Shown here: positions 25,246 to 33,690 of the stretch, in pieces
Layout of the letters: each line of letters starts with the position of its first letter
How positions within the stretch are numbered: position 1 is the stretch's first letter
NCBI GenBank assembly: GCA_001189275.1
Contig: CP012158.1
Location: forward strand, 1-64,000
Reading direction: 5' to 3'
Source: Pyrobaculum sp. WP30
GTDB lineage: Archaea > Thermoproteota > Thermoprotei > Thermoproteales > Thermoproteaceae
Length of the DNA: 64,000 nucleotides
Notes under the pieces: model-generated
The model's input: the letters and a program-made list of their open reading frames with translations, nothing else
The model's database searches: none
What the model was told of the DNA's origin: nothing
Position numbers and translations under genes: made by a program

Positions 25246-26730
25246 ATGCTGGACTTCAGACTCGACTCCTGCCGGGGCGCCACCGTCGAGGAGTACGCGT
25301 CAGAGGGCGCGCGTATCCAGATATATAAGTCTGAGGACGGGTACTGCTACAACGTCGCTTACGCATTCCCCTACTCAGATAAGGTCGGGGAGTACGCCTA
25401 CAAGGTCGTGGAGTATCTCACCGCCAACCAGATAATTAAACCAAACATAACGAGGGAGGAGCTGGGCAAGTTGATTGAGATGTCCATGGCGGATATAGGC
25501 GTGCCTAAGCAGTTGCGCGCCGCGGTTAGGTACTACGTCCAGCTGGAGGCAGCCGACTACTCCTACTTGACTCCTATACTCTACGACACGCGCCTCGAGA
25601 ACGTGAACATCAACGGGACCGACAACCCCATATTTGTGGACCACCGCGACTACGGCTACAACGTCAGGACAAACGTCATACCTACCAACAAGGAGACCCT
25701 GATCAAGATAGTCGGCAGGGTATACGCCGAGACGGGGCGGCCCCTCAACGAGCAGTACCCGATACAAGACACCTATATACGGCTGAGAAACGGTGCGTTG
25801 CTGCGCTTCGCGACGGCCATGTCTGGACGCGTCGGCAGAAACCCGCCCTACGTCTCGGTGCGTATCCAGCCGCCCTTCCCCATAACGCCCACCGAGCTGA
25901 TAAAGAAGCGCACGATTTCGGCCTTGGCGATGGCGTATTTGTGGTACCTCTTCGAGCACCACAAATCCGTGATGGTGGTGGGAGGCACGGGCACAGGCAA
26001 AACCACGTTGCTGAACGCCCTGCTCGTCCTCCTGCCGCATAAGCGCCTCGCCATAGCGGAGGAGACGCCCGAGATACGCATGCCGCCGAGCTACCAAAAC
26101 GTGGTGATGCTATTCACGTCACCCATGTACGACTACATGAAGAACCTACCTGGCTCGGAGTCTGCCATCTACCTCATAGACCTGGTCAAGTACCTGCTCC
26201 GCGCTAGACCCGACATAATAGTCATAGGCGAGAGCCGCGGCAGGGAGATACACGAGCTTATACAAGGCGTGTTGACAGGCCACGGCGGTGCCACCACATT
26301 CCACGCGGAGGACATAATGGAGGTGTTTATGCGCATGACCGGCGAGGCCATGGGCGTGTCTGCGGAGCACCTATCCGCCTTCCACGTGTTGGCCACCATT
26401 AGACGTTTTGAATACGGCAGACGCGTTGCGTCCCTCACAGAGGTGGTGTGGCTTAGAGCCTACCCATACGCGGCTCCGGGCAAGATAAAGATCAAGGAGG
26501 AGGAATTCGGCTTGATTAACGTGGGGTGGTACGACCCCCGCACGGACACTGTGGAGGTGGACCTTAGAAGATCCTATTGGTTGCAGAAGCTTGGGGGCTA
26601 CGACGAAATCATGGAACGCGCCAGGTTCCTCACCGCGCTGGTCGAGAAGGGCGTATTCGACGCCGAAAAGGTGGGACAAGCGATAATGGAGTACTACAGA
26701 CAGAAACACGCTTTGATGCGTAAAGCTTAA
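25246..26730 (+). CDS. Type II/IV secretion ATPase (FlaI/TadA/GspE family)
   Basis: 494-aa hexameric motor ATPase. Walker A GGTGTGKTT is at residues 246-254, the Walker B region RPDIIVIGESRG near 325, and His-box-like TGHGGATTFHAED near 345. The N-terminal domain (1-200) includes YSYLTPILYDTRLENVNING, conserved in archaeal homologues. It starts 3 bp after the platform gene. It powers assembly of a type IV pilus-like filament or secretion; the substrate is unknown. Confidence 0.93.
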   Translation: MLDFRLDSCRGATVEEYASEGARIQIYKSEDGYCYNVAYAFPYSDKVGEYAYKVVEYLTANQIIKPNITREELGKLIEMSMADIGVPKQLRAAVRYYVQLEAADYSYLTPILYDTRLENVNINGTDNPIFVDHRDYGYNVRTNVIPTNKETLIKIVGRVYAETGRPLNEQYPIQDTYIRLRNGALLRFATAMSGRVGRNPPYVSVRIQPPFPITPTELIKKRTISALAMAYLWYLFEHHKSVMVVGGTGTGKTTLLNALLVLLPHKRLAIAEETPEIRMPPSYQNVVMLFTSPMYDYMKNLPGSESAIYLIDLVKYLLRARPDIIVIGESRGREIHELIQGVLTGHGGATTFHAEDIMEVFMRMTGEAMGVSAEHLSAFHVLATIRRFEYGRRVASLTEVVWLRAYPYAAPGKIKIKEEEFGLINVGWYDPRTDTVEVDLRRSYWLQKLGGYDEIMERARFLTALVEKGVFDAEKVGQAIMEYYRQKHALMRKA

Positions 26731-26807
26731 AGGCCATGTCGCTAACTCTAGAGCGTTGACAATGAGCAGGTGGTTGGTGGAGAAAATATAAAACTCGGAC
26801 AAGCCAA

Positions 26808-27029
26808 GTGCCCGTGCTGTATTATGGCCGGCCAGAGGACGTGGCTAAGGCGATAAAAAACGAGATTGAGTTGCTAACCGCCCTGCTCAACAGAGACGAG
26901 AGCCTCGACGCGTTCATCAAGAAGAAGATCGAGCTGTTGAACAAGTGCCTAGCGCAGGTGGGGAAGTTGCCGCCTGGGGAGTACCAGGTCGTGGCGGTGA
27001 ATACCTGCGAGGTCATCCCGTTACTATGA
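26808..27029 (+). CDS. Small helical protein of the pilus-like cluster
   Basis: 73-aa protein starting GTG 26808, with a TATA (AAAATATAAAAC, 26783-26794) about 20-25 bp upstream. It is mostly helical and charged (DVAKAIKNEIELLTALLNRD), with two cysteines (KCLAQ, NTCEV). Its stop overlaps the ATG of the next membrane protein (ATGA), so the two form a unit just after the secretion ATPase. No family is recognised. Confidence 0.65.
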   Translation: MPVLYYGRPEDVAKAIKNEIELLTALLNRDESLDAFIKKKIELLNKCLAQVGKLPPGEYQVVAVNTCEVIPLL

Positions 27030-27538
27030 TAGATCTGCTCATAGCGGGTGTTGTGGGGATCCTCGCCGCGCTAGGCGGTCTTTTTATAAAGGACCTGAAG
27101 GCGCTGGCGATATTTACAGTTCTCATATCGCTTGCCGCGTTTCTGCTCTCTTTCCTTATGAAGATGCCCGCGGTTTCCCTAGGCCTGCTAGGTCTTTCCG
27201 TGGCCGCCGTGAAAATCGGTAGTGCGGGTAAGCGCGCAGTGGAGAGGAGGATACGCACATACAGGTCGCGGAGAAGACTCACAAAGCTTGAAGAAGCTGT
27301 GCGGACCCTCCCTGAGAATATTATCGACGTGATCCCCGCAGGTGCTGTAAGGGCTGTGCATCCAAAAATTGTGGGGCTCGTCTCTTTGATGAACGATGCG
27401 TACTCCAAAGGCTATACAGTCGACGAGCCGAGCTGGTTTAGAACCGTGCGGCAGTACCTAGCGGCGGTGGGCCCGCAGTACACCGCAGACAGGACTAAGG
27501 TGGTGTCTGAATACGAGATCGCGGAACTTGAGTTTTAA
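27026..27538 (+). CDS. Membrane protein of the pilus-like cluster
   Basis: 170-aa protein. Two or three TM helices fill residues 3-65, followed by a very basic segment (RRIRTYRSRRRL) and a soluble helical C-terminal domain ending in AELEF. ATG 27026 overlaps the previous stop. Its position after the ATPase and platform genes suggests an accessory role in the same machine, but nothing in the sequence proves it. Followed 20 bp later by the archaeosine transglycosylase gene. Confidence 0.7.
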   Translation: MIDLLIAGVVGILAALGGLFIKDLKALAIFTVLISLAAFLLSFLMKMPAVSLGLLGLSVAAVKIGSAGKRAVERRIRTYRSRRRLTKLEEAVRTLPENIIDVIPAGAVRAVHPKIVGLVSLMNDAYSKGYTVDEPSWFRTVRQYLAAVGPQYTADRTKVVSEYEIAELEF

Positions 27539-27559
27539 TTTTGGCATTTGCACGGGCCC

Positions 27560-29050
27560 GTGTCTTTCGAGGTCATAGCAAAGGACCTGGCGGGCAGGAT
27601 AGGACGTCTGTATACTAAGAGCGGCGCGGTGGAGACCCCGGCCCTATTCCCCGTGGTGGACCCCCGAAAACAGGAAATACCCGTGGATGTCATAAGGCGG
27701 TACTTCGGGCAGGTAATAACGAATTCGTACTTCGTCTACAGACTTGCCGGCGGGAAGCCGGTGCAAGTGAAGAGACTACTCGGCTGGGACGGCGTGGTCA
27801 TGACGGACTCAGGCGCGTATCAGATACTGAGGTACGGAACTGTAGATGTGGACCCAGACGAGATCCTGTTCTACCAGTCGCAGATCGGGAGCGACGTCGG
27901 AGTTATTTTAGACCTGCCATTTGACTACGAGGAGCCTTACGACAGCGCCGTGCTTAAGGTAGAGGAAACACTGAGGCGGGCAAAGAGGGCGGCCACGCTT
28001 CTAGACAGTATGAACATGCTGGTGGTGGCGCCAATTCAAGGCGCCCTCTACACCGACCTGCTAGTAAGGTCGACCCGGGAGTTAACTAAGCTGGGATTCC
28101 ACATATTTGCAATAGGTAGCCCCACCACACTGCTTGAGGAGTATAAATTCGACTTGGTCTTAAACATAGTCGCGGAGGTAAAGCTACACATGGCTCGGGA
28201 GGCGCCGCTCCACCTCTTCGGCGCGGGGCACCCGCTCATATTACCCTTTGCCGTGTCCCTAGGCGTCGACCTCTTCGACAGCGCGTCTTACGTGCTATAT
28301 GCACGCGACGACCGCGTAATCTTAAGAGACCGAACCATCAGGCTAGACGACGTGAAGACGGACTACCTCCCCTGCAACACCAAGCTCTGCAACATATCAG
28401 TTAAAGAACTAAAGGAGATGCCGCAACAGGAACGCGCGGTTTTAATAGCAGAACACAACCTAGCCATATTGAAAGAAGAGCTTCTAGAGATTAAGCAGAG
28501 GATATATGAAGGCACCCTGTGGGAGTATCTAGAGGCGAAGGCCAGAGCCCACCCAGCGCTCTACAGATTCTTGAAGAGCTTACACCGACACCGCCGCCTC
28601 CTCGAGAACTTCGACCCGGAGACTCATCCAGAGCCCCACGGCCTCTTCTTTTTCGACGACACCGCATCGTCCAGGCCTGAGCCGGTGAGACATCAAGCGA
28701 GGCTCATGGAGGTTGAGCCGGCGGCCAAAAAGGCCGTTGTGCTTAAGGTGAGTGAAAAGCCGTACAACAGAAGCTGGCAGTACAGACTGATAAAAAACAT
28801 CGCTGGAAACGACGTTCATGTGCTCTTCTTCGACCCGGTGTTCGGCGTCGTGCCGGAGGAGGTGGCCGAGGTCTACCCCCTGTCTCAAAACGAAGCTGAG
28901 GGCGAGAGTGAGGAGGCACGCGCCTATTTATACGCGTGGCTGGAGAAATACGACGTAGTATTCACGTACAACGTCGACATTCCACTCATCTCCAAGAAGG
29001 TGATACCTCTGAGGTCTCTCGACGACCTAGCCCAGTATTCATATGTATAG
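27560..29050 (+). CDS. tgtA: Archaeosine tRNA-guanine transglycosylase (ArcTGT), PUA-less
   Basis: 496-aa enzyme exchanging guanine-15 of tRNA for preQ0 on the way to archaeosine. Landmarks: VVMTDSGAYQILRYG with the catalytic Asp near residue 90, and APIQGALYTDLLVRS near 160. The usual zinc motif CxCxxC...H appears as CNTKLC with EHNL downstream, so the second cysteine is Thr. The C-terminal PUA domain present in euryarchaeal enzymes of about 580 aa is absent; a stand-alone PUA gene lies at 31991. GTG 27560 fits the TTTTAATTTT box (27532-27541) better than TTG 27548. Overlaps the convergent PAC2 gene by 12 bp. Confidence 0.92.
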   Translation: MSFEVIAKDLAGRIGRLYTKSGAVETPALFPVVDPRKQEIPVDVIRRYFGQVITNSYFVYRLAGGKPVQVKRLLGWDGVVMTDSGAYQILRYGTVDVDPDEILFYQSQIGSDVGVILDLPFDYEEPYDSAVLKVEETLRRAKRAATLLDSMNMLVVAPIQGALYTDLLVRSTRELTKLGFHIFAIGSPTTLLEEYKFDLVLNIVAEVKLHMAREAPLHLFGAGHPLILPFAVSLGVDLFDSASYVLYARDDRVILRDRTIRLDDVKTDYLPCNTKLCNISVKELKEMPQQERAVLIAEHNLAILKEELLEIKQRIYEGTLWEYLEAKARAHPALYRFLKSLHRHRRLLENFDPETHPEPHGLFFFDDTASSRPEPVRHQARLMEVEPAAKKAVVLKVSEKPYNRSWQYRLIKNIAGNDVHVLFFDPVFGVVPEEVAEVYPLSQNEAEGESEEARAYLYAWLEKYDVVFTYNVDIPLISKKVIPLRSLDDLAQYSYV

Positions 29051-29755
29051 CCTGGATGTCTCCTCTTTCTTGGCCTGCTCCTCAAGCCGCCTACGCACCT
29101 CGGCAATCTCCTTCTCAAGCTCCTCGGCCAGCTGCCTTAAACCGCTAGTGTCCACCGGGAAGTTAAAAAGCCTTGAGAAGAACTCCACGGCGACGCTTGC
29201 GGCGTAGGGGTCGGCGGGCCTAGACACGTCTGCATACGGCAACACCACCAACGCAGGGACGTCCAGCTCCTCTAAAAAAGACGTAAGGTGAGCCAGCGGA
29301 CCGACTATCTGCAACCCCTGCTCTAACACTTTGGCGCCGCCGGTGGGCATCCCGCTCCTCCTGTATGCAGAGGTGTAGACTATACGCAACAGATCCTCGT
29401 CTCTCTTCAACCTGCCGTCGAGCCCGCCGAAGAGAACCGCGGTCTTGAACTCGTTAGCGGCTATCCACGACGCGAGCGCCTTCGTATAGTCGTAAACAGC
29501 CGCCTCGTGTATCCCGTAGTTATTCACCACGCCCACAACTCTACCACACGAAAAGATCTCGTTTTGCAACAGCAACCTTTCGCCTTCTATTGAGATTATG
29601 GGCGGCTCCCCCCTATACCTAACAACCCCCACGACTTCGCAACCCCTGCTCATATACTTCGTGGCGAGGTGCCCAACTATGCCGATTCCGGCGAAGCCGG
29701 TGATGAAAATCTCGTAGTCCTCCACCGGCTCGAATATCTTGAATTCTATCTTCAT
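29039..29755 (-). CDS. pbaB: PAC2-family proteasome assembly chaperone
   Basis: 238-aa protein of the PAC2 superfamily (archaeal PbaA/PbaB). Landmarks: FITGFAGIGIVGHLATKYM near residue 17 and a GMPTGGAKVLEQGLQIVGPL segment near 145. A C-terminal coiled coil (ELEKEIAEVRRRLEEQAKKE) ends in LYI, a hydrophobic-Tyr-X motif like those that dock on the proteasome alpha ring. Start coupled to the TFE stop (ATGA). Naming PbaB rather than a paralogue is tentative. Confidence 0.82.
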   Translation of the reverse strand: MKIEFKIFEPVEDYEIFITGFAGIGIVGHLATKYMSRGCEVVGVVRYRGEPPIISIEGERLLLQNEIFSCGRVVGVVNNYGIHEAAVYDYTKALASWIAANEFKTAVLFGGLDGRLKRDEDLLRIVYTSAYRRSGMPTGGAKVLEQGLQIVGPLAHLTSFLEELDVPALVVLPYADVSRPADPYAASVAVEFFSRLFNFPVDTSGLRQLAEELEKEIAEVRRRLEEQAKKEETSRLYI

Positions 29756-30273
29756 ATCTTATCTAGTTTTTCATATACTTTTGTAAGTTTGTTTATCTCC
29801 TCCACGTTTTCTACGTACTCCAGTTGCGAGCCACATACCGGACATACGCCGCCTCTGTTGACTGCCTCGTCTAGGGTGTACCTCATGAAGCAGTTGGGAC
29901 ATACGTAGAAGGTGCCTTCTGTTAGAGACCGTATAAGCGACGAAATCTTCTCCCTAGCCACCCTAGACCGGTTCTTAATAGCTTGACGTATGACGTCGTT
30001 ATCCACATACCACGTGTATTCTATCCTGTAGTCCTCGGTAGTCCTCTTCTTGACTCCCACCAAGTTGTGTTTCATGAGGTACTGCAGTATCCTCCTGGTC
30101 TCCGCCGTGGATATATTCAGGAGAATCGCAACCCGGTCGTCTGTGAGGTCTTCACCTCTTTCAAGAAGCATCTCCACGATTTTACGCGCCAACCTGCCGT
30201 ACTCAGGACTGTCGAACTCTATGGAGACAGCCTTCTCCACAATGTACATATATGCGTCCCTCACGCCACCCAC
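29752..30273 (-). CDS. tfe: Transcription factor E alpha (TFE)
   Basis: 173-aa general transcription factor, homologue of TFIIE-alpha. It aids promoter opening with TBP, TFB and RNA polymerase. An N-terminal winged helix (residues 20-105, LTDDRVAILLNISTAETRRI) is followed by a helical linker and a C-terminal zinc ribbon (CPNC and CPVC). Length is normal. Followed by and coupled to the PAC2 gene. TATA-like CTTATAAAG (minus strand, about 30292-30284) lies close upstream; 30273 ATG or a nearby downstream ATG could be used. Confidence 0.93.
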   Translation of the reverse strand: MGGVRDAYMYIVEKAVSIEFDSPEYGRLARKIVEMLLERGEDLTDDRVAILLNISTAETRRILQYLMKHNLVGVKKRTTEDYRIEYTWYVDNDVIRQAIKNRSRVAREKISSLIRSLTEGTFYVCPNCFMRYTLDEAVNRGGVCPVCGSQLEYVENVEEINKLTKVYEKLDKI

Positions 30274-30307
30274 ACGCCACGCCTTTATAAGTATATTGCC
30301 CCGATCC

Positions 30308-31468
30308 CTAACCCCTATTGCTTCTGCTCGGCATTGGGATAAACGTGACGTTGCCCACTCGTAACCCTCTCGCGCCGTCTTCTCCCGTGGACCTAATGAT
30401 GGAGTAGCCGGGCACCTTGAAGAAGAGAACCGCCTTGAGGGCCTCTATGCCAAAGCCCGTGGCCGCCGAGACAGGTACAAACCAGGCAAAGTACCGCGTG
30501 AACAAGTCACGTAGGTACCTCACGTCCCCTAGCCGGACCTTGTCGACCTTGTTCACCACAAGTATTATCCTACCTCTGTCTACGCCGACTTCCCCCAGCG
30601 TCTCCACAGAGGTCTCCAGCTTCCTAGTTATCTCCTCCTGAGGCTCGGAGCCGTCTACAACCAGTAGGATCGTATCTGCGTCTATAACCTCTTGCAACGT
30701 GGAGTGGAACGACTCGATGAGCACCGGCGGCAGGTCGTCGATAAACCCTATGGTGTCTGTCAACACGACTCTCTTGCCCCAGAGGTTCAACGCCCTGCTG
30801 TATGTCTCCAAGGTTGCGAATGGCTTCCCGTCTACAAGCTTGTTCTCGCCGACGAGCCTGTTGAAAAGCGTGGTCTTGCCTGCGCTGGTGTATCCGGTGA
30901 TGACCACCTCCGGCACCCCCACCTCCTTCCTCTTGGCTATGTGGGTTACCCTGCTCCTCCGCACCTCCTCCAGCTTCCGCCTAATTGTGGAGATCCTCTT
31001 CACCATGTGGCGATAGTAGGCATCGATGATGTACTCGCCGGCACCCATGAAGCCCAGCTGCTCTCCCACCTTGGCTCGTCTTAAGTACTCCTTTACCTTA
31101 GGAAGCTCGTACCTCAACCTAGCAAGCTCGATTTGCAACTTGGATTCCGTGCTCCCCGCCCTCTTCTCAAATATTGATAGTATCACCAACACCCTGTCGA
31201 TGACCCTACGCCTAAAAAGCCGCTCCAAGTTGAAGACTTGAAGCGGCGACAGGCTGTGATACGCTATAAAAACGTCGAAATCCCTCTTCGCAACCTCCCT
31301 GGCCCTCCCAGAACCCAGATAGAACCTGGTATCAGCCCTGCCGAACTGAGTCATTAAATCGACGACGTCAAACCCGGCGACCTCGACGAGAGAGACGAAC
31401 TCGTCCAGCCTGTAGCTTAAATTCAGCGTCTTGGGACCGACGTAGGCCAGAAGAGCCCTACTCCTCAC
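30308..31468 (-). CDS. hflX: HflX-family GTPase
   Basis: 386-aa ribosome-associated GTPase. An N-terminal nucleotide-binding domain (YVGPKTLNLSYRLDEF) and the conserved GSGRAREVAK segment are followed by a coiled coil (RRKLEEVRRSRVTHIAKRK) and a G domain: GYTSAGKTTLFN Walker A, DTIGFIDDLP and NKVDKV. GTG 31468 is chosen, giving an 11-bp overlap with the MBF1 stop; longer forms would intrude into MBF1. Likely role: ribosome splitting or rescue under stress. Confidence 0.9.
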   Translation of the reverse strand: MRSRALLAYVGPKTLNLSYRLDEFVSLVEVAGFDVVDLMTQFGRADTRFYLGSGRAREVAKRDFDVFIAYHSLSPLQVFNLERLFRRRVIDRVLVILSIFEKRAGSTESKLQIELARLRYELPKVKEYLRRAKVGEQLGFMGAGEYIIDAYYRHMVKRISTIRRKLEEVRRSRVTHIAKRKEVGVPEVVITGYTSAGKTTLFNRLVGENKLVDGKPFATLETYSRALNLWGKRVVLTDTIGFIDDLPPVLIESFHSTLQEVIDADTILLVVDGSEPQEEITRKLETSVETLGEVGVDRGRIILVVNKVDKVRLGDVRYLRDLFTRYFAWFVPVSAATGFGIEALKAVLFFKVPGYSIIRSTGEDGARGLRVGNVTFIPMPSRSNRG

Positions 31469-31946
31469 CCTCGTCCCTGATCTCTGCGACCTCGCCCAGT
31501 GTAAGGCCCCTCTCGACCTTGCCGCCGCTTTTGGCAACGCCCTCCTCGGCGGCCTCCACCAAGAGCCTCACCCCAAGAGCCTTCTCCAGCCTCTTGGCCA
31601 GCGCTAGGTCAGGTTGCAGTTGCCCCGCCTCTATTCTCCTCAAGATCGTCTCCTTAACCCCCAGCATTGCCGCCAGCGCCTCTCTAGAAAGGCCCAGGTT
31701 CTCCCTAGCCCGCCGTATGACCGCGCCGAAGTTCTCAACGAGCTCAACCTCCAGAGGCGGCGGACGCGGCGCGGCGGGTTTAGGTCTGGGCGCCGGCTTT
31801 CTCTGCGCAACGGACTGAGGCTGATGCTGGGTTGTCCTCTTGCCGTACTGCGCCGCGCAACTTCTACACACATACAAAACAGCCTTGTCAACTTCTACGG
31901 GTATCGGCTCGCCTTCTATCGGTCTGCCGCAGATTTCACAATACAC
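31458..31946 (-). CDS. mbf1: Multiprotein bridging factor 1 (MBF1)
   Basis: 162-aa archaeal MBF1. An N-terminal zinc ribbon (CEIC...CRSC) is followed by a proline-rich linker (RPKPAAPRPPP) and a Cro-like HTH (IRRARENLGLSREALAAMLG and LRRIEAGQLQPD). Archaeal MBF1 associates with ribosomes and translation. It shares a palindromic TTTAAA TATA (31966-31971), 22.5 bp from its ATG, with the divergent PUA gene. Its stop overlaps hflX. Confidence 0.93.
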   Translation of the reverse strand: MYCEICGRPIEGEPIPVEVDKAVLYVCRSCAAQYGKRTTQHQPQSVAQRKPAPRPKPAAPRPPPLEVELVENFGAVIRRARENLGLSREALAAMLGVKETILRRIEAGQLQPDLALAKRLEKALGVRLLVEAAEEGVAKSGGKVERGLTLGEVAEIRDEGEE

Positions 31947-31965
31947 GCCACCAACCTCTAAGCTA

Positions 31966-31971
31966 TTTAAA
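31966..31971. promoter_or_regulatory. Shared palindromic TATA box (TTTAAA)
   Basis: Centre exactly 22.5 bp from both the MBF1 ATG (31946, minus) and the PUA-protein GTG (31991, plus). This is the most symmetric of the bidirectional promoters in the window. Confidence 0.65.
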
Positions 31972-31990
31972 AAGCTTAATCACCCGTCGT

Positions 31991-32449
31991 GTGGCTTCCG
32001 CGGTCATAAACATAATCGCGTACCTCTACGGACGGCCCGTGGCGGAGAAGCTCCGCAGACGTCAGATCGACGTTGAGTACAACAAGGCCGGCAGGGTCAG
32101 ACGCGTGTATGTAGACGGAAAACTAGCCTTTGTGCTGAGAAACAACGATGGATACCTCCTCCCCACGCTATATGGCGCTACCTTTTTAGAAAGACGCCTT
32201 GTCCTAGATCCGGAGACCGTGGAGTATGTAAAAGAGGGGCGCAACGTCCCTGCCAAGTATATAGTACAAGCGCCCCATGAGGCGAGGCCCTACGGAGAAG
32301 TCGCGGTGATAGACCCCCACGGCTCGGTGATAGCCGTAGGGAGGCTTATGTACAGCGCTAGGGAGCTCACGCTGAAGAGGGGATACGCCGTGAGGGTCAG
32401 GGAATCTCTGAAAAAAGCTACCGAATCACAGAAAGAGCCTCGTCAATAG
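31991..32449 (+). CDS. Stand-alone PUA-domain protein (probable ArcTGT C-terminal partner)
   Basis: 152-aa protein. The C-terminal half is a PUA RNA-binding domain: GEVAVIDPHGSVIAVGRLMY followed by RGYAVRVRESL. The N-terminal 70 residues form a separate small domain (RRVYVDGKLAFVLRNNDGYL). In euryarchaea this type of domain is fused to the end of archaeosine transglycosylase, and the enzyme at 27560 lacks it, so a split enzyme is likely. GTG 31991 is fixed by the shared TATA. Overlaps the next convergent gene by 32 bp. Confidence 0.75.
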   Translation: MASAVINIIAYLYGRPVAEKLRRRQIDVEYNKAGRVRRVYVDGKLAFVLRNNDGYLLPTLYGATFLERRLVLDPETVEYVKEGRNVPAKYIVQAPHEARPYGEVAVIDPHGSVIAVGRLMYSARELTLKRGYAVRVRESLKKATESQKEPRQ

Positions 32450-32696
32450 ACCCGTATTCGCCAAGAAGCTCCGAGCCTCTGTAGACCTCCACCTTTTTCA
32501 GCACGCACTGCTGAAGTATGTTCTGCGGCGTGACGCCGGGAAACACGCGGGACCACGGGGCAGGCCTGCCCTCTTCGTCCAGGGCCTTGATCTCTCTGTC
32601 CACGCCGACTTTGCCGCGGCACTTCACGAAATGCAACACGAAGCGTACCCCCCGGCTTCTCGAGGCCTCAATTAGTCGTTCAAACAGCTTCAGCAT
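32418..32696 (-). CDS. Conserved hypothetical
   Basis: 92-aa protein with an alternating alpha/beta look (FERLIEASRSRGVRFVLHFV, then VYRGSELLGEYGSIDEAL). No recognised motif. It overlaps the preceding gene on the same strand by 17 bp, suggesting one transcript, and overlaps the PUA gene by 32 bp tail to tail. Family unknown. Confidence 0.6.
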   Translation of the reverse strand: MLKLFERLIEASRSRGVRFVLHFVKCRGKVGVDREIKALDEEGRPAPWSRVFPGVTPQNILQQCVLKKVEVYRGSELLGEYGSIDEALSVIR

Positions 32697-33024
32697 AGAC
32701 GTTGCGCGGTAGCCTGATCTTCCTCACGAAGTAATACGTCACCGTGCCGTCGTTGCTCACCAGCGCCAACACCGCAGGCATTGAGAGAGTCTCGCCCATG
32801 TTTATGACACTTAACAGAGTGTGAACCGTAACCTCCACGCCCTCCACCATGACGTAGAAGAGATACTCGTCCTTTTTCTCCGCCACGAACATCCTATCCC
32901 CTAGCCTCTCCAGGAACTTAAATCCGCGGGCCTGAAGGTCTTTGAAGACTTGCTCGACAAGTACGTCTTCCACGTGACTAAGGCCTGGCGACTTTTTAAA
33001 TCTGCCCCCTGTGCGATATACCAT
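32680..33024 (-). CDS. Conserved hypothetical
   Basis: 114-aa protein starting at ATG 33024. It has a basic N-terminus, a helix (VEDVLVEQVFKDLQARGFKF) and a beta-rich domain (VEVTVHTLLSVINMG, TVTYYFVRKIRLP). It is coupled to the downstream 92-aa gene. No clear TATA is seen at the expected distance. The 190-bp region upstream to the SmAP promoter is GC-rich with no convincing gene. Confidence 0.6.
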   Translation of the reverse strand: MVYRTGGRFKKSPGLSHVEDVLVEQVFKDLQARGFKFLERLGDRMFVAEKKDEYLFYVMVEGVEVTVHTLLSVINMGETLSMPAVLALVSNDGTVTYYFVRKIRLPRNVYAEAV

Positions 33025-33215
33025 CAATACGACAGCGCCTCAGCGTCTGGTTACTACGCCGCAGGTACGCAACACAACGTACTACAACCCATCGAAGAGC
33101 CCCCTAAAAGACGGAAAAGAAGCGCGCCAACCCCCGTTATCCCAACCCACGAAAACCCGAAGCCGCCCGCGCCCAGAACGCCAAAATGCTTATATACAGC
33201 TCCCAGTAGTGGGCT

Positions 33216-33458
33216 ATGGCTTCCGATGTCAGCAAATGCTTCGCCACACTCGGCGCCACGTTGCAGGACTCAATTGGTAGGCAAGTGCTTGTCAAACTTA
33301 GAGACAGCCACGAGATCAGGGGCGTCCTCCGCGCATTTGATCAACACGTCAACCTGCTACTTGACGACGCCGAGGAGATCATCGACGGCAATGTGTATAA
33401 ACGCGGGACCATAGTTGTGAGGGGAGAGAACGTGCTCTTCATCTCGCCGGTGCCATGA
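33216..33458 (+). CDS. Sm-like archaeal protein (SmAP/LSm)
   Basis: 80-aa RNA-binding ring protein. Sm motif 1 is [20 protein letters not shown] with [11 protein letters not shown], and Sm motif 2 is [11 protein letters not shown]. These form heptameric rings binding U-rich RNA. TATA GCTTATATAC (33190-33199) lies 23 bp before the ATG. Its stop overlaps the L37e start (ATGA), the widely conserved archaeal LSm-L37e pair. Confidence 0.95.
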   Translation: MASDVSKCFATLGATLQDSIGRQVLVKLRDSHEIRGVLRAFDQHVNLLLDDAEEIIDGNVYKRGTIVVRGENVLFISPVP

Positions 33459-33613
33459 AGGGCACGCCGTCGATGGGCAAACACAACAAGGGAAAGACCC
33501 ACATCAGATGCCCGCGTTGCGGACGGCACTCCTACAACGTCACTAAGAAATACTGCGCATCCTGCGGCTGGGGCAGGACTAAACGCTGGAGGAAATACAG
33601 CTGGGCCAAATAA
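33455..33613 (+). CDS. rpl37e: 50S ribosomal protein L37e
   Basis: 52-aa ribosomal protein: [20 protein letters not shown], then [10 protein letters not shown], with a CxxC pair on each side for zinc and a basic end ([11 protein letters not shown]). The ATG overlaps the SmAP stop; an in-frame ATG seven codons in is an alternative start. Length and zinc ribbon are exactly those of L37e. Confidence 0.94.
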   Translation: MKGTPSMGKHNKGKTHIRCPRCGRHSYNVTKKYCASCGWGRTKRWRKYSWAK

Positions 33614-33636
33614 ATTTAACACCTCAATATTACACG

Positions 33637-33690
33637 GTGGAGACGGCCCGTCATCGCTGAGCTGGGTGATGTATAATCTGGGTTCTGACC
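33637..33690 (+). ncRNA. Possible C/D-box sRNA (weak)
   Basis: D' CTGA (33657-33660), C' GTGATGT (33666-33672), a 12-nt guide ATAATCTGGGTT and D CTGA (33685-33688). Box C is poor (GTGGAGA, 33637-33643). An AT-rich AATAAATTT (33609-33617) is 24 bp upstream. It would overlap the marC start. Kept as a low-confidence candidate. Confidence 0.25.
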
